Origin: Nitrosomonas sp.
Lineage (GTDB): Bacteria; Pseudomonadota; Gammaproteobacteria; Burkholderiales; Nitrosomonadaceae
Length of the DNA: 64,000 bases
Direction: 5' to 3'
Assembly: GCF_020852615.1 (NCBI RefSeq)
Contig: NZ_JADZAJ010000009.1
Location: 83,701 to 147,700 of the forward strand
Shown here: one piece after another, positions 49,092 to 58,709 of the stretch
Numbering within the stretch: the stretch's first letter is position 1
How the letters are laid out: the number at the start of each line of letters is the position of its first letter
Program-made: the position numbers and the translations under genes
The notes under the pieces: generated by a model
The model's database searches: none
What the model saw: only the letters and a program-made list of their open reading frames with translations
Told to the model about the DNA's origin: nothing

Positions 49092-50650
49092 CCTTGCACC
49101 TGTAATTCCGGGCCGGCCAGATCATGCAGCACTTGCCGCACCACCTCGCGATCATCAAAAGGATATTTTTTCCCCTGTATTTCCTGATAGGTTTCAGCGC
49201 CCTTACCGGCGATCAGGACAATATCGCCTTTGCGTGCACCGTGAATGGCACGATAAATAGCTGCTGTACGATCCACTTCAGCTGTGCAGTGTTTACCCGT
49301 GGCGCCTGCCATAACTTCATTAATGATATCGACAGGGTTTTCAGTTCGCGGATTATCACTGGTGATGATAACTTCATCGGACAGATGTGCGGCGATTTCT
49401 CCAATCATTGGACGTTTACCACGATCCCTGTCGCCACCGCAGCCAATGACACAGATCAGTCTGGCCCGATTTTTCCGTGTCGGTTTCTTGATGTGTGTGC
49501 CGGTCAGTATTTCACGTAACCCGGCTAATACTTCGTTTAACGCATCAGGTGTATGTGCATAGTCAACGATGATCGTAGGCTGATCACCTCCCCCCAGTTG
49601 TTCCATTCTTCCGGGAATTGGCTGAACCTGTTGCAGTGCAGCGACTGCTTCATCAAAATCAATATTGCTGGCAAGCAGGGTCGCCAGGACGGTCAGCAGG
49701 TTGTATGCGTTGTAGCGACCTGTCACATTGCATTGCAGATTGGCATGCCGATCGCAGAATTCGACGTCAAATCCAATATGTTGCGTCGTAAATCGCAGAT
49801 TGCTGCCGTAGAGAATTTTCTGACTGCCGGATGTTTGTATGGCCTGACGGGGTTGCCTGAAGCTGTAGCCAATGACGGATACATTTTTCCCGGCGAGCTG
49901 TTGTGACAGCTCCACACCGAGTACTTCATCCAGGTTAAGAACGGCGTATTGCAGTCCTTCCCAGAAAAAGAGCCTGGCTTTGGCGGCAGCATAGGCATCC
50001 ATGCTGCCGTGATAATCCAGGTGATCGCGTGTCAGGTTAGTCAGTACGGCAACGGCAAACTCTGACCCGGTTAATCTTCCTTGAGAAAGGCCATGCGAGG
50101 AAGCTTCCATCACCAGCGAGGAGGCGCCCTGATCCAGATATTCAGCCATCAGCTGCTGTAAATAAACGGCATCCGGTGTCGTGTGCTCGGAATGATGCAG
50201 TGCTCCGGGGAATCCGTGGCCCAGTGTCCCGATAATAGCCGTCTTTTTTCCAAGAATAGCCATGGCTTGAGCGTACCAGTGGCTGCATGTGGTCTTGCCA
50301 TTGGTACCGGTAATCCCAACCAGCCACAGATTTCTGGAAGGGTGGCCGTAGGCTGCACTGGCAATTTCTCCAGCCTTATGGCGCAGCCCGGTGATTCCGG
50401 CATTGGGAATTTTCCATTCAGGTTTCCAGGAAAACCCCTGTTTTTCCCAGAGGATGGCATTTGCCCCCAGTGCGATTGCCTGAGGAATATTATTGCGCGC
50501 ATCATGATGTTCGCCAACACAGGCCAGAAAAGTATCTCCCGGCTTGAGTTTACGGCTGTCTGCCACCGGATGCTGCACCTTGACGCCCAGCTGATTCAGC
50601 AGACGGGTGATGTACCCTTCATGTGATCTTGGACCTGATGAGGCGCTCAT
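49088..50650 (-). CDS. murE: UDP-MurNAc-tripeptide synthetase (meso-DAP adding)
   Basis: MurE adds the third residue of the stem peptide. The P-loop is GITGTNGKTTCSHWY and YAHTPDALNEVL follows. The motif DNPR in TSDNPRTENPVDI predicts meso-diaminopimelate rather than lysine as substrate, as expected in a Gram-negative cell. Length is 520 (E. coli 495). Overlaps with ftsI and murF are 4 bases each. Confidence 0.97.
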   Translation of the reverse strand: MSASSGPRSHEGYITRLLNQLGVKVQHPVADSRKLKPGDTFLACVGEHHDARNNIPQAIALGANAILWEKQGFSWKPEWKIPNAGITGLRHKAGEIASAAYGHPSRNLWLVGITGTNGKTTCSHWYAQAMAILGKKTAIIGTLGHGFPGALHHSEHTTPDAVYLQQLMAEYLDQGASSLVMEASSHGLSQGRLTGSEFAVAVLTNLTRDHLDYHGSMDAYAAAKARLFFWEGLQYAVLNLDEVLGVELSQQLAGKNVSVIGYSFRQPRQAIQTSGSQKILYGSNLRFTTQHIGFDVEFCDRHANLQCNVTGRYNAYNLLTVLATLLASNIDFDEAVAALQQVQPIPGRMEQLGGGDQPTIIVDYAHTPDALNEVLAGLREILTGTHIKKPTRKNRARLICVIGCGGDRDRGKRPMIGEIAAHLSDEVIITSDNPRTENPVDIINEVMAGATGKHCTAEVDRTAAIYRAIHGARKGDIVLIAGKGAETYQEIQGKKYPFDDREVVRQVLHDLAGPELQVQG

Positions 50651-52410
50651 CCCCTGGCTTCCAGTCTGGCGGGTGCTGTGGGTGTTGCGGGGGACGTAAC
50701 CAGATTGCCGAGTGAATCATCAAACGGCACATTCATCACTCGCAACGTTCCTTCCATTACCCGACTAAACACAGGCGCAGCTACCGTACCGCCATAATAA
50801 TGCCCGGCAGCGGGTTCGTCGATCATGACCGCTATGATTACTCGCGGAGCAGACGCGGGTGCAAAGCCGACAAAAGAAGAGATATAACGGTCACTGGCAT
50901 AGCCCTTTTGCTTTTCCAGGCGTTTATGTGCCGTGCCGGTTTTTCCTGCAACACGGTAGCCGTTGATGCGCGCGCCACTGCCCGTTCCTTCCGGCTGAAC
51001 CGCAAGCTCCAGCATTTTTCTGACAGATTGTGCCGTTTCACGTGAAATGACTTTCTGGCCGATGGCGGGTGTATCGCGCTTCAATAATGTGATGGGCTTC
51101 AGTTCTCCGTCAGTGGCAAACAGTGTATAGGCTCGTGCCAGCTGCATCAGGCTGACGGAGATACCGTGCCCGTAGGACATGGTAGCCTGTTCGATTGGGC
51201 GCCATTTGTTGTAGGCACGTAACTGACCGCTTGCTTCTCCGGGGAAGCCAATACCGGTTTCAGTACCGAAACCGGAACGGTTGAGCATTTCCCAGAATGT
51301 TTTGGATGGCAGTAACAGGGCGATTTTTGCTGCACCTACGTTGCTGGAAGCCTGAATGACCTGGGAGACGGTCAGGTTGCCTTTGTCGCGTACATCGTGA
51401 ATGGTGGCTTTGCCTATTTTCAGTCTGCCTCCGGAAGTTTCCAGCAGCGTATCCGGTTTGACTCGGCCGGTTTCCATTGCAACCGCAACAACAAAAGGTT
51501 TGAGTGTTGAGCCCGGTTCATAAGTATCGACCAGCACACGATTACGGATTACTTCGTTTTTCATGCTTGCGCGCTGATTGGGATTGAAGGCCGGGTAGTT
51601 GGCCATTGCCAGTACTTCACCGGTTTTTATATCGAGCGCCACAATACTGCCGGCCTTGGCATGCTGTTCCTTGACTGTGCGCGCCAGCTCCCGGTAGGCG
51701 AGATACTGTATTTTGCTGTCTATCGACAGAACCACATCCTGACCGGACTTAGGCAGCCGGATCTGACCGGCATCCTCAACGATACGGCCTATCCGATCCT
51801 TGATGACGCGTCTTTTGCCATCTTCACCGGTGAGCACGTCCTGCCACGCCAGTTCCATGCCTTCCTGTCCGCGGCCATCAACATCGGTAAATCCCAGAAT
51901 ATGTGCAGCCAGTTCGCGTGATGGGTAGTAACGATAAAATTCGTGCTTGAAATACAACCCTTTTATGTTGAGTGCAGCAATTTTGTCCGCTTTTTCCGGC
52001 GGCAGTTTCCGCTTCAGGTATACAAACCGCCTGTCGCTGCGGATACGCTCCTGAATACCAGCTTCACTCATTTCCAGCAGGTTGGACAGTTGCCTGACCT
52101 GCTTCGGTGTGGCATTTGCCTCTCTTACCACTTTTGGATCTATCCAGATGGATTTGACGGGTGCGCTGATGGCCAGAATCTCGCCATTACGATCTTTAAT
52201 ACTGCCACGCTTGGAATTTTGTTCGATTATTCGAAGATGACGGGATTGTCCCTGCTGTTGCAGAAAATCTTTGTTCAGTGCCTGTAAATAAACGGCCCGG
52301 GCAATCAGTATGGTCAGGGCAGTAAGCAGAAGTCCCAGTACAAGACGGGAACGCCACTCGGGGAGGTCTGCAGAGGCAGGCTTGCGGGATGGATTGAACA
52401 GAACTTTCAT
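50647..52410 (-). CDS. ftsI: Septal peptidoglycan transpeptidase FtsI (PBP3)
   Basis: FtsI crosslinks septal peptidoglycan together with FtsW. The 587-residue class B PBP has one N-terminal transmembrane helix (about residues 25-45), the pedestal domain (RGSIKDRNGEILAIS, GKRRVIKDRIGRIVED) and the transpeptidase domain with the active-site STLK in YEPGSTLKPF, SSN in IQASSNVGAAKI, and KTGT in RVAGKTGTAHK. It overlaps ftsL and murE by 4 bases. Confidence 0.97.
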   Translation of the reverse strand: MKVLFNPSRKPASADLPEWRSRLVLGLLLTALTILIARAVYLQALNKDFLQQQGQSRHLRIIEQNSKRGSIKDRNGEILAISAPVKSIWIDPKVVREANATPKQVRQLSNLLEMSEAGIQERIRSDRRFVYLKRKLPPEKADKIAALNIKGLYFKHEFYRYYPSRELAAHILGFTDVDGRGQEGMELAWQDVLTGEDGKRRVIKDRIGRIVEDAGQIRLPKSGQDVVLSIDSKIQYLAYRELARTVKEQHAKAGSIVALDIKTGEVLAMANYPAFNPNQRASMKNEVIRNRVLVDTYEPGSTLKPFVVAVAMETGRVKPDTLLETSGGRLKIGKATIHDVRDKGNLTVSQVIQASSNVGAAKIALLLPSKTFWEMLNRSGFGTETGIGFPGEASGQLRAYNKWRPIEQATMSYGHGISVSLMQLARAYTLFATDGELKPITLLKRDTPAIGQKVISRETAQSVRKMLELAVQPEGTGSGARINGYRVAGKTGTAHKRLEKQKGYASDRYISSFVGFAPASAPRVIIAVMIDEPAAGHYYGGTVAAPVFSRVMEGTLRVMNVPFDDSLGNLVTSPATPTAPARLEARG

Positions 52411-52697
52411 TCAGCTGTGCCTGATGTTGGATCGGGGCGAATAACCAGAATATTTTCAGCTGCAGGTGGAGGGGTAATCATGCCGAGCTCCTTGCGGGCA
52501 ATTGCTTCCACGCGTGCAGGCATCGCCAGCGTGGTTTGTTCCAGCCGCAGCTGATTCCACTCGGTTTCCAGCTGTTCAGTCAATTTTTGCTGTTCTTCCT
52601 GCTGCATAAACAACTTGCGTGTTTCATAACGGGCGGTCACTATGCCGAGTCCGCAAAGGATCAGCACGATGAACAGGCAGATATTCAGTTTGATCAT
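52407..52697 (-). CDS. ftsL: Cell division protein FtsL
   Basis: The 96-residue bitopic protein has one transmembrane helix (residues 3-22) and a periplasmic coiled coil rich in Glu, Gln and Leu (about 30-70). It ends after the hydrophobic repeat with [12 protein letters not shown], typical of FtsL. It forms the FtsQLB complex. The family is poorly conserved, so the call rests mostly on size, topology and its place between rsmH and ftsI, with 4-base overlaps on both sides. Confidence 0.93.
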   Translation of the reverse strand: MIKLNICLFIVLILCGLGIVTARYETRKLFMQQEEQQKLTEQLETEWNQLRLEQTTLAMPARVEAIARKELGMITPPPAAENILVIRPDPTSGTAE

Positions 52698-53647
52698 GCG
52701 TTCACCTTGCTGCCGGCCTCCAGCTTTTCCGCGATTCGCATGACAGCGCTGCGTGCTCGCGGATTAACAGCCACCTCATCTTCACCGGGGCGAATTTTTT
52801 TACCGATAATTTGCAGTTTCTGCTGGTGATACATGCGATTTTCCTCCTCCCGCACCGGCAACTTTCTCGGCAACGTATCTGTGTCTGCCTGTGTGCGCAT
52901 AAAGCGCTTGACGATACGATCTTCCAGTGAATGAAAGCTGATTACCACCAGCCGGCCATTTGTATTCAGCAACTCCACACATTGCGGCAGCGTTACCGAC
53001 AGCTCCTCAAGCTCCCGGTTAAGATGGATACGTATCGCCTGGAAAGTGCGCGTGGCCGGATGCTGCCGACCGTCCCGATAACCGAACTTGCGCACGACCG
53101 CTGCAACGATCTCGGCAAGCTGAAACGTGGTAACAATGGGCTGACGCGCCTGTGCCACAATAATTGCGTTTGCAATCTGCCCAGCATACCGTTCTTCGCC
53201 ATAGGTTCTGATTACCTCCCTTAATTCTGTTTCTGTTGCAATAGTCAGCCATTCTGCTGCTGTCTGTCCCCGGCTTGTGTCCATGCGCATGTCCAGGGGA
53301 CCGTCATGGCGGAAGCTGAATCCGCGTGCTGCTTCATCCAGTTGAATTGACGACACACCCAGATCCAGCAGGATGCCATCAACCCGATTTACACCCAGAG
53401 ACTGCAGTGCCGGGCGCATTTCCGCGTAACTGCCATGTACAGCCTGCAGCCTTTTGTCCGGGATGGACCTTGCTTCGACAATCGCAGCGGGATCCTTGTC
53501 GAATGCAATCAATCGCCCTGATTCTCCAAGCCGCGACAAAATCAGGCGACTGTGACCGCCTCTGCCAAAAGTTCCATCAACATAAATCCCGTCAGCTCTG
53601 ATATTCAGTGCATCTGCAGCTTCTTCCAGCAGAACGGGTACGTGCAC
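52694..53647 (-). CDS. rsmH: 16S rRNA (cytosine-1402-N4) methyltransferase RsmH
   Basis: RsmH (MraW) methylates N4 of C1402 in the 16S rRNA decoding centre. Visible are [29 protein letters not shown] with the SAM loop, [35 protein letters not shown] and [14 protein letters not shown]. It starts at GTG 53647, 15 bases after the mraZ stop. Length is 317 (E. coli 313). Confidence 0.97.
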   Translation of the reverse strand: MHVPVLLEEAADALNIRADGIYVDGTFGRGGHSRLILSRLGESGRLIAFDKDPAAIVEARSIPDKRLQAVHGSYAEMRPALQSLGVNRVDGILLDLGVSSIQLDEAARGFSFRHDGPLDMRMDTSRGQTAAEWLTIATETELREVIRTYGEERYAGQIANAIIVAQARQPIVTTFQLAEIVAAVVRKFGYRDGRQHPATRTFQAIRIHLNRELEELSVTLPQCVELLNTNGRLVVISFHSLEDRIVKRFMRTQADTDTLPRKLPVREEENRMYHQQKLQIIGKKIRPGEDEVAVNPRARSAVMRIAEKLEAGSKVNA

Positions 53648-53662
53648 AGTGCTACCGCTGCA

Positions 53663-54109
53663 CTACAGTGAAAATCCTTCCAGCTCGGGAGGGGTGCCTC
53701 CATCTTTGTAAGCTGTTGCCATATCGATTTGCATATCCCATTTTTCTTTATCCCAGAGTTCAAACTTTGCACCCTGTCCAATCAGTACGACTTCCTTCTG
53801 CAGGCCGGCAAACTGTCGCAGGGGTGCGCTTATCAGGATACGGCCGGAACTGTCCATTTCAACATCACAGGCATTACCGATAATCAGCCTTTGCAAACTT
53901 CTGATTTGCATATTGAAACTGGAGAAGCTGCTCAGTTTTTCCTCAATCGGCTCCCAAACCGGTTGAGGGTAAATCAACAGGCATCTGGATGGGTCAGCAG
54001 TTACGACAATGTTGCCTCCGCAGCTGGCGAATAGCTCGTCGCGATACTTTGCCGGAATCGCGAGCCTGCTTTTATTGTCGAGACTTAACTGCGTGGAGCC
54101 GCGAAACAT
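53663..54109 (-). CDS. mraZ: Transcriptional regulator MraZ
   Basis: MraZ is a ring-forming DNA-binding protein with two SpoVT-AbrB swapped-hairpin domains. It represses the dcw cluster by binding repeats upstream of its own gene. The first domain starts FRGSTQLSLDNKSRLAIPAKY, the second holds EMDSSGRILISAPLRQFAGL and VVLIGQGAKFELWDKEKW. Length of 148 is normal. It is the first gene of the cluster and its operator is visible at 54188-54232. Confidence 0.96.
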   Translation of the reverse strand: MFRGSTQLSLDNKSRLAIPAKYRDELFASCGGNIVVTADPSRCLLIYPQPVWEPIEEKLSSFSSFNMQIRSLQRLIIGNACDVEMDSSGRILISAPLRQFAGLQKEVVLIGQGAKFELWDKEKWDMQIDMATAYKDGGTPPELEGFSL

Positions 54110-54187
54110 GGCATCTCTCTAAATTTCAATAACGGTGTTTCAACGACGGTGCCTGCTTTAAATAATCCGGTAACAAAATTATTTTTA

Positions 54188-54260
54188 CTCCACTATAACC
54201 CACAATTATGCATATTTCACCACTTTCACCCACTTTACTCAATATAATTTTCCCGGTCAA
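54188..54260 (-). promoter_or_regulatory. mraZ promoter with phased MraZ boxes
   Basis: On the minus strand TTGACC (54260-54255) and TAAAGT (54237-54232) form a -35/-10 pair with a 17-base spacer. Right after it come four 5-base boxes: TGGGT (54232-54228), TGGTG (54222-54218), TGGGT (54202-54198) and TGGAG (54192-54188). They lie on an exact 10-base lattice, with the middle slot (54212-54208, TGCAT) not matching. MraZ is known to bind TGGGN repeats spaced by 5 bases, so autoregulation is very likely. The first box overlaps the -10. Confidence 0.8.
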
Positions 54261-54343
54261 GAAAAAAAGAATTTTTATGGTGTTGCGACAATGACTTAAC
54301 AGAGATTACGGATAATCATTCCAGATGAAACCACCTGATAAAA

Positions 54344-55027
54344 ATGGCTTATTTTGGAGTTGGAGCGGGTCGTGGTATAAACCTGCAGGACATTTCAAAA
54401 CGGGCTGATATGGCTTTGGTATTTTGGGAACAGGCTGTTGCTGATTTATCAGCACGTGATCCGGTAATGGATCGCATCATTCAGAGCTGCGGCGATTCGA
54501 TGCCGGAAGAGCGGGGGGAGGCTTTCACTACGCTGGCGCGCGCGATTGTTGGCCAGCAGATCTCTGTTAAGGCGGCAGCCAGTGTATGGCAGAAGGTAAT
54601 GGCTTCGATTCCGGAGATGACGCCGGAGAGATTGATTGCAACAGAAATGGATTTGTTGAGGGCGTGCGGATTGTCAGCGCGCAAGGTTGATTATCTGCGG
54701 GATTTATCCCGTCATTTTCTGGAAGGGACGCTGGCAACGGCCAACTGGCATGATCTGGATGATGAAACCCTGATCCGCAGATTGATTGAAGTGAAAGGCA
54801 TTGGCCGGTGGACAGCAGAAATGTTTCTGATTTTTTATCTGCATCGCCCGGATGTGCTGCCACTGGATGATATTGGCCTGCAGCGCGCGGTCAGTATGTA
54901 TTACAACGGCAGCCAGCCAGTCGATAAGCGTACGATTCGTGCTGTGGCTGAGAACTGGCAACCCTGGCGATCCGTTGCTACCTGGTATCTGTGGCGCAGC
55001 CTCGATCCAGTTCCGGTGATTTACTGA
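54344..55027 (+). CDS. DNA-3-methyladenine glycosylase II (AlkA-type, HhH-GPD)
   Basis: This base-excision repair enzyme removes alkylated purines. The HhH-GPD core shows TTLARAIVGQQISVKAAASVW, the hairpin LIEVKGIGRWTAEMFLIF and LPLDDIGLQRA with the catalytic Asp. The N-terminal TBP-like domain of E. coli AlkA is absent, so it is the short type. The frame gives 227 residues from ATG 54344; ATG 54410 would give 205 and matches the usual domain start better. Neither has a strong Shine-Dalgarno. Confidence 0.9.
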   Translation: MAYFGVGAGRGINLQDISKRADMALVFWEQAVADLSARDPVMDRIIQSCGDSMPEERGEAFTTLARAIVGQQISVKAAASVWQKVMASIPEMTPERLIATEMDLLRACGLSARKVDYLRDLSRHFLEGTLATANWHDLDDETLIRRLIEVKGIGRWTAEMFLIFYLHRPDVLPLDDIGLQRAVSMYYNGSQPVDKRTIRAVAENWQPWRSVATWYLWRSLDPVPVIY

Positions 55028-55044
55028 ATGCCGGTACAAGATAA

Positions 55045-55377
55045 TCAATGCCCGCCGGTTTTTGAAAACAGATTGAGTACAACTACGCCGGATAGGATCA
55101 GCCCAATGCCGATCAGACCGGGCAAGTCGATTTTCTGTCCGAGAACCAGCCAGGCAATCAGTGTTACCAGTACGATTCCCGCACCGGACCAGATTGCATA
55201 GGCCACACCAATCGGGATGGTCCGCAGGGTGAGTGAAAGAAAGAAGAAAGCGCAGCAATAGCCCGCCACGACGATCAGGGATGGCCACAGCCGAGTGAAT
55301 CCTTCGCTTGATTTAAGCAGTGATGTGGCGATGATTTCTGCAGTAATTGCAGCTGCAAGATATAGCCAGTTGTTCAT
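55045..55377 (-). CDS. Small multidrug resistance (SMR) efflux protein
   Basis: The 110-residue protein has four transmembrane helices and the essential Glu14 in [22 protein letters not shown], exactly where EmrE has it. [17 protein letters not shown] is the third-helix signature with the Trp. The quaternary-cation exporter (EmrE/QacE) branch is more likely than the guanidinium exporter branch because of the [12 protein letters not shown] motif, but this is by eye. It is convergent with the glycosylase gene and stands alone. Confidence 0.9.
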   Translation of the reverse strand: MNNWLYLAAAITAEIIATSLLKSSEGFTRLWPSLIVVAGYCCAFFFLSLTLRTIPIGVAYAIWSGAGIVLVTLIAWLVLGQKIDLPGLIGIGLILSGVVVLNLFSKTGGH

Positions 55378-55594
55378 GCTGTCAGTCCGGCCTGCAGGCG
55401 CAGTTTTCCAGAAAAGCCAGGATACTGCGAAAAATCAGTAGAGTGAGTTTTCCGATTTTTTGTGGTTTTATTTGCCATAGCTCCGATATTTTTAGGGTAA
55501 AGGTATTGCCTGTAACCTGAATAATCATACAACAATGCGTACTGCCGTTACTGGTGCCGGATACCTCTATTACAGCTGTCGCGGGAGCGTATAG

Positions 55595-57334
55595 ATGAAG
55601 ATGTCAAAAGGCCCGATCAGCAAACTGTTCCACCATTTTTCAGCAATATTCTGGGATATTGTCGCCGCATTGCTGGTGCTGGGTGTGGTGGTATTTTTCG
55701 CGCAGCTCAGCCGTGATTTCATGCAGCCTTTGGCGGAATCGGGTGGGGCTGTTATCAGCCTTGAGCCTGCTGCCCTGCCGGAATATGCACTGCGTACTTC
55801 ACTCCGGATGCTTGTCGCAATGGTGCTGTCGCTGGTTTTTACCTTTACGTATGCCACCTGGGCTGCCAAAAGCCGGCGTGCCGAACAGGTGCTCATTCCG
55901 TTGCTTGATATTCTTCAGTCTGTGCCGATCCTCGGTTTCATTTCGGTGACAGTGGTTTTCTTCATGTCGTTTGCACCGGGAAAAATGCTGGGCGCCGAGC
56001 TGGCTGCCATTTTCGCCATTTTTACCAGCCAGGCCTGGAACATGGCATTCAGTTTTTACCAGTCATTGCGTACCGTTCCAGTTGAGCTTGTCGAGGCTTC
56101 CCGTTCATTCCGCCTCAGTCCATGGATGCGTTTCTGGAAACTTGAGGTACCCTTTGCAATGCCGGCGCTTGTCTGGAACATGATGATGTCAATGTCGGCC
56201 GGCTGGTTTTTTGTCGTGGCGTCCGAAGCCATCAGTGTTGGCAGTACGACAGTTATGCTGCCGGGTATCGGTTCCTATATTGCACTGGCAATTGATCAGC
56301 GTGATCTTGGCGCGATCGGCCGGGCAATTGCGATCATGCTGATCGTAATCCTGATTTACGATCAGCTTCTGTTTCGGCCGCTTGTAGCCTGGGTGGATCA
56401 TTTTCGTTTTGAGCAGGAAACGGACAGAGTATCACCACATTCCTGGGTGCTGACAGCGTTGCGCCGGTCACGCTGGGTAGCGTTTGCTGTTGCGCCTCTC
56501 GCCAGGATGTGGCAATGGACTTACCAGGCGTCCCGGGAGCCGGTTCAGGTAGCGGTCCATATCCGGGATGATATGAGATCGGATGGGGCTTCATGGCTCG
56601 ACTGGCTGTGGTATGGAGTAATTATCCTCTTTTGCATGGGTGCCGCATGGAAGGTCGCCACTTTTATTTTGCAGAGCGTAATGCCGGGAGAGATCGGGGA
56701 AGCCATTGCGCTCGGCCTGGCGACTATGGTACGGGTTTTTGTGCTGATTGCGGTTGCCAGTATCATCTGGGTGCCTGTCGGTGTGTGGATTGGATTACGT
56801 CCGGGGGTGGCGCGCATTACCCAGCCAATTGCCCAATTTATGGCGGCATTCCCTGCCAATCTGCTGTTTCCACTGGTGGTATCAGGTGTGGTGGCATTGC
56901 GGCTCAATCCGGATATCTGGCTGAGTCCGCTGATGATCCTGGGCACGCAGTGGTATATCCTGTTTAACGTGATTGCAGGCGCTTCAACCATTCCATGTGA
57001 GTTGCGTGATATCGGAACCAATCTTGGTGTTCGGGGCTGGTTGTGGTGGCGGCGTATCGCGCTGCCTGCAGTATTTCCCTTTTATATGACAGGTGCGATT
57101 ACCGCGTCCGGCGGATCGTGGAATGCCAGTATCGTCGCAGAAATGGTTAACTGGGGCAGTGCCACGCTAAAAGCATATGGCCTGGGTGCATACATTACTG
57201 AGGCGACTGCAGCGGGTGATTTCCATCGTATTGTGCTTGGGATCACGGTCATGAGTATGTTTGTTGTCGTCATCAATCGCCTGTTCTGGCGCCCGCTCTA
57301 CGCACTGGCCGAGCGCAAGTTCCGTCTGGACTGA
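55595..57334 (+). CDS. ABC importer permease, two fused domains (NitT/TauT type)
   Basis: The 579-residue inner membrane protein is a tandem fusion of two ABC permease domains. The first has the EAA-like loop EASRSFRLSPWMRFWKLEVPFAMPALVWN (about residues 167-195), the second has the equivalent DIGTNLGVRGWLWWRRIALPAVFPF (about 470-495). About twelve hydrophobic helices are seen. This layout is typical of permeases of the nitrate/sulfonate/taurine group that work with an AAA-associated ATPase, as encoded next. Shine-Dalgarno GGAG precedes ATG 55595. Substrate unknown; no binding protein gene is nearby. Confidence 0.9.
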   Translation: MKMSKGPISKLFHHFSAIFWDIVAALLVLGVVVFFAQLSRDFMQPLAESGGAVISLEPAALPEYALRTSLRMLVAMVLSLVFTFTYATWAAKSRRAEQVLIPLLDILQSVPILGFISVTVVFFMSFAPGKMLGAELAAIFAIFTSQAWNMAFSFYQSLRTVPVELVEASRSFRLSPWMRFWKLEVPFAMPALVWNMMMSMSAGWFFVVASEAISVGSTTVMLPGIGSYIALAIDQRDLGAIGRAIAIMLIVILIYDQLLFRPLVAWVDHFRFEQETDRVSPHSWVLTALRRSRWVAFAVAPLARMWQWTYQASREPVQVAVHIRDDMRSDGASWLDWLWYGVIILFCMGAAWKVATFILQSVMPGEIGEAIALGLATMVRVFVLIAVASIIWVPVGVWIGLRPGVARITQPIAQFMAAFPANLLFPLVVSGVVALRLNPDIWLSPLMILGTQWYILFNVIAGASTIPCELRDIGTNLGVRGWLWWRRIALPAVFPFYMTGAITASGGSWNASIVAEMVNWGSATLKAYGLGAYITEATAAGDFHRIVLGITVMSMFVVVINRLFWRPLYALAERKFRLD

Positions 57335-57346
57335 AAGGAGGGTTTT

Positions 57347-58648
57347 ATCGACACGAATCCATTGCTGGTTATCCGAAGGATTCATAAATCATTTCGCAAA
57401 CCGGATGGCAGTGAGCTGCTTGTACTTGATGGAATCAATCTCACCTTGAATAAGGGGGAAATCATTGGCTTGCTGGGGCGTTCCGGTTCAGGTAAATCCA
57501 CTTTGCTGAGATTGATAGCCGGGCTTGCACCGCCATCAGCCGGTTCCATTATTTATCTTGGCAATGAGGTAACAGCACCGCCACCGGGTATCGCCATGGT
57601 ATTTCAGGGATTTGCGCTGTTTCCCTGGCTGACTGTGCTGGAAAATGTGCAACTGGGTCTGGAGGCGCTGGGACTGCCAGTCAGCGAGCTGCGCCAGCGG
57701 GCAATCAAAGCGATTGATCTGATTGGGCTCGATGGGTTTGAATCAGCCTATCCGCGTGAATTGTCGGGTGGTATGCGGCAACGTGTCGGCTTTGCACGCG
57801 CACTGGTTGTTCACCCCAATATCCTGCTGATGGATGAACCTTTTTCAGCGCTTGACGTGCTGACAGCGGAAACGCTGCGCACTGATTTTCTTGATCTCTG
57901 GTCAGAAGGCCAGCTTCCCATCAAGGGTGTGATTCTTGTTACCCACAATATTGAGGAAGCAGTGCTGATGTGTGATCGTATTTTTATATTTGGCAGCAAT
58001 CCCGGCCGGATTATCAATGAGATCAGGGTTGAACTGCCGCACCCGCGTGCGCGCCTTGATCCTGCCTTCCGTGATCTGGTCGAACGTATTTATGTGGAAA
58101 TGACAACCCAGTCTGTTTCAGCGCCAGTGGGCAGGCGAACCGAGAATTTTCCAGGTACAGGAATCGGAACCATCTTGCCTCATGTATCTTCGAACTCACT
58201 CTCCGGTCTGATTGAAGCCGTGGCAGCCCCGCCTTACAATGGTGAGGCTGATTTGCCTGTAATTGCCTCTTCTTTGCATATGGAGATTGATGAGCTGTTT
58301 CCGGTGGCGGAAACATTGCAGATGCTGCGTTTTGCCGAAGTGGCCGGAGGGGATATCAAGCTGACTGCAGAAGGGCGGCAGTTTGCTGATTTTGGTACCG
58401 ATCAGCGTAAACGCCTGTTTGCCTGGCATCTGCTGACTTATGTCGCGCTGGCGGCACACATCCGGCGTGTGCTGGATGAGCGGCCAACCCATCAGGCGCC
58501 CTGGAGCCGGTTTTCAGGCGAACTGGAAGATTACATGCCACCGGCTGCAGCAGTGCGAACCCTGCGGACCATCATCACCCTGGGGCGTTATGCGGAAATC
58601 TTCTCATACGATGATGAAAAGCATATCTTCAGCCTGGATAATCCTTGA
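57347..58648 (+). CDS. ABC importer ATPase with C-terminal AAA-associated domain
   Basis: The ATPase domain has Walker [10 protein letters not shown], the Q-loop in [11 protein letters not shown], the signature LSGGMRQR and Walker [13 protein letters not shown]. After about residue 270 comes the AAA_assoc_C domain ([24 protein letters not shown] onward), found on NitT/TauT-type ATPases. The first ordinary start is TTG 57362, but AAGGAGGG (57335-57342) lies just 4 bases before an in-frame ATC at 57347. I therefore give the ATC as the probable start (433 residues, beginning with a short leader before [11 protein letters not shown]). It follows the permease stop by 12 bases. Confidence 0.85.
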   Translation: MDTNPLLVIRRIHKSFRKPDGSELLVLDGINLTLNKGEIIGLLGRSGSGKSTLLRLIAGLAPPSAGSIIYLGNEVTAPPPGIAMVFQGFALFPWLTVLENVQLGLEALGLPVSELRQRAIKAIDLIGLDGFESAYPRELSGGMRQRVGFARALVVHPNILLMDEPFSALDVLTAETLRTDFLDLWSEGQLPIKGVILVTHNIEEAVLMCDRIFIFGSNPGRIINEIRVELPHPRARLDPAFRDLVERIYVEMTTQSVSAPVGRRTENFPGTGIGTILPHVSSNSLSGLIEAVAAPPYNGEADLPVIASSLHMEIDELFPVAETLQMLRFAEVAGGDIKLTAEGRQFADFGTDQRKRLFAWHLLTYVALAAHIRRVLDERPTHQAPWSRFSGELEDYMPPAAAVRTLRTIITLGRYAEIFSYDDEKHIFSLDNP

Positions 58649-58709
58649 GGAGGCATCTAATAGTTAAACCTGTAATTATGAAACGCCTGGCAAAGCTGCG
58701 TCATAAATT

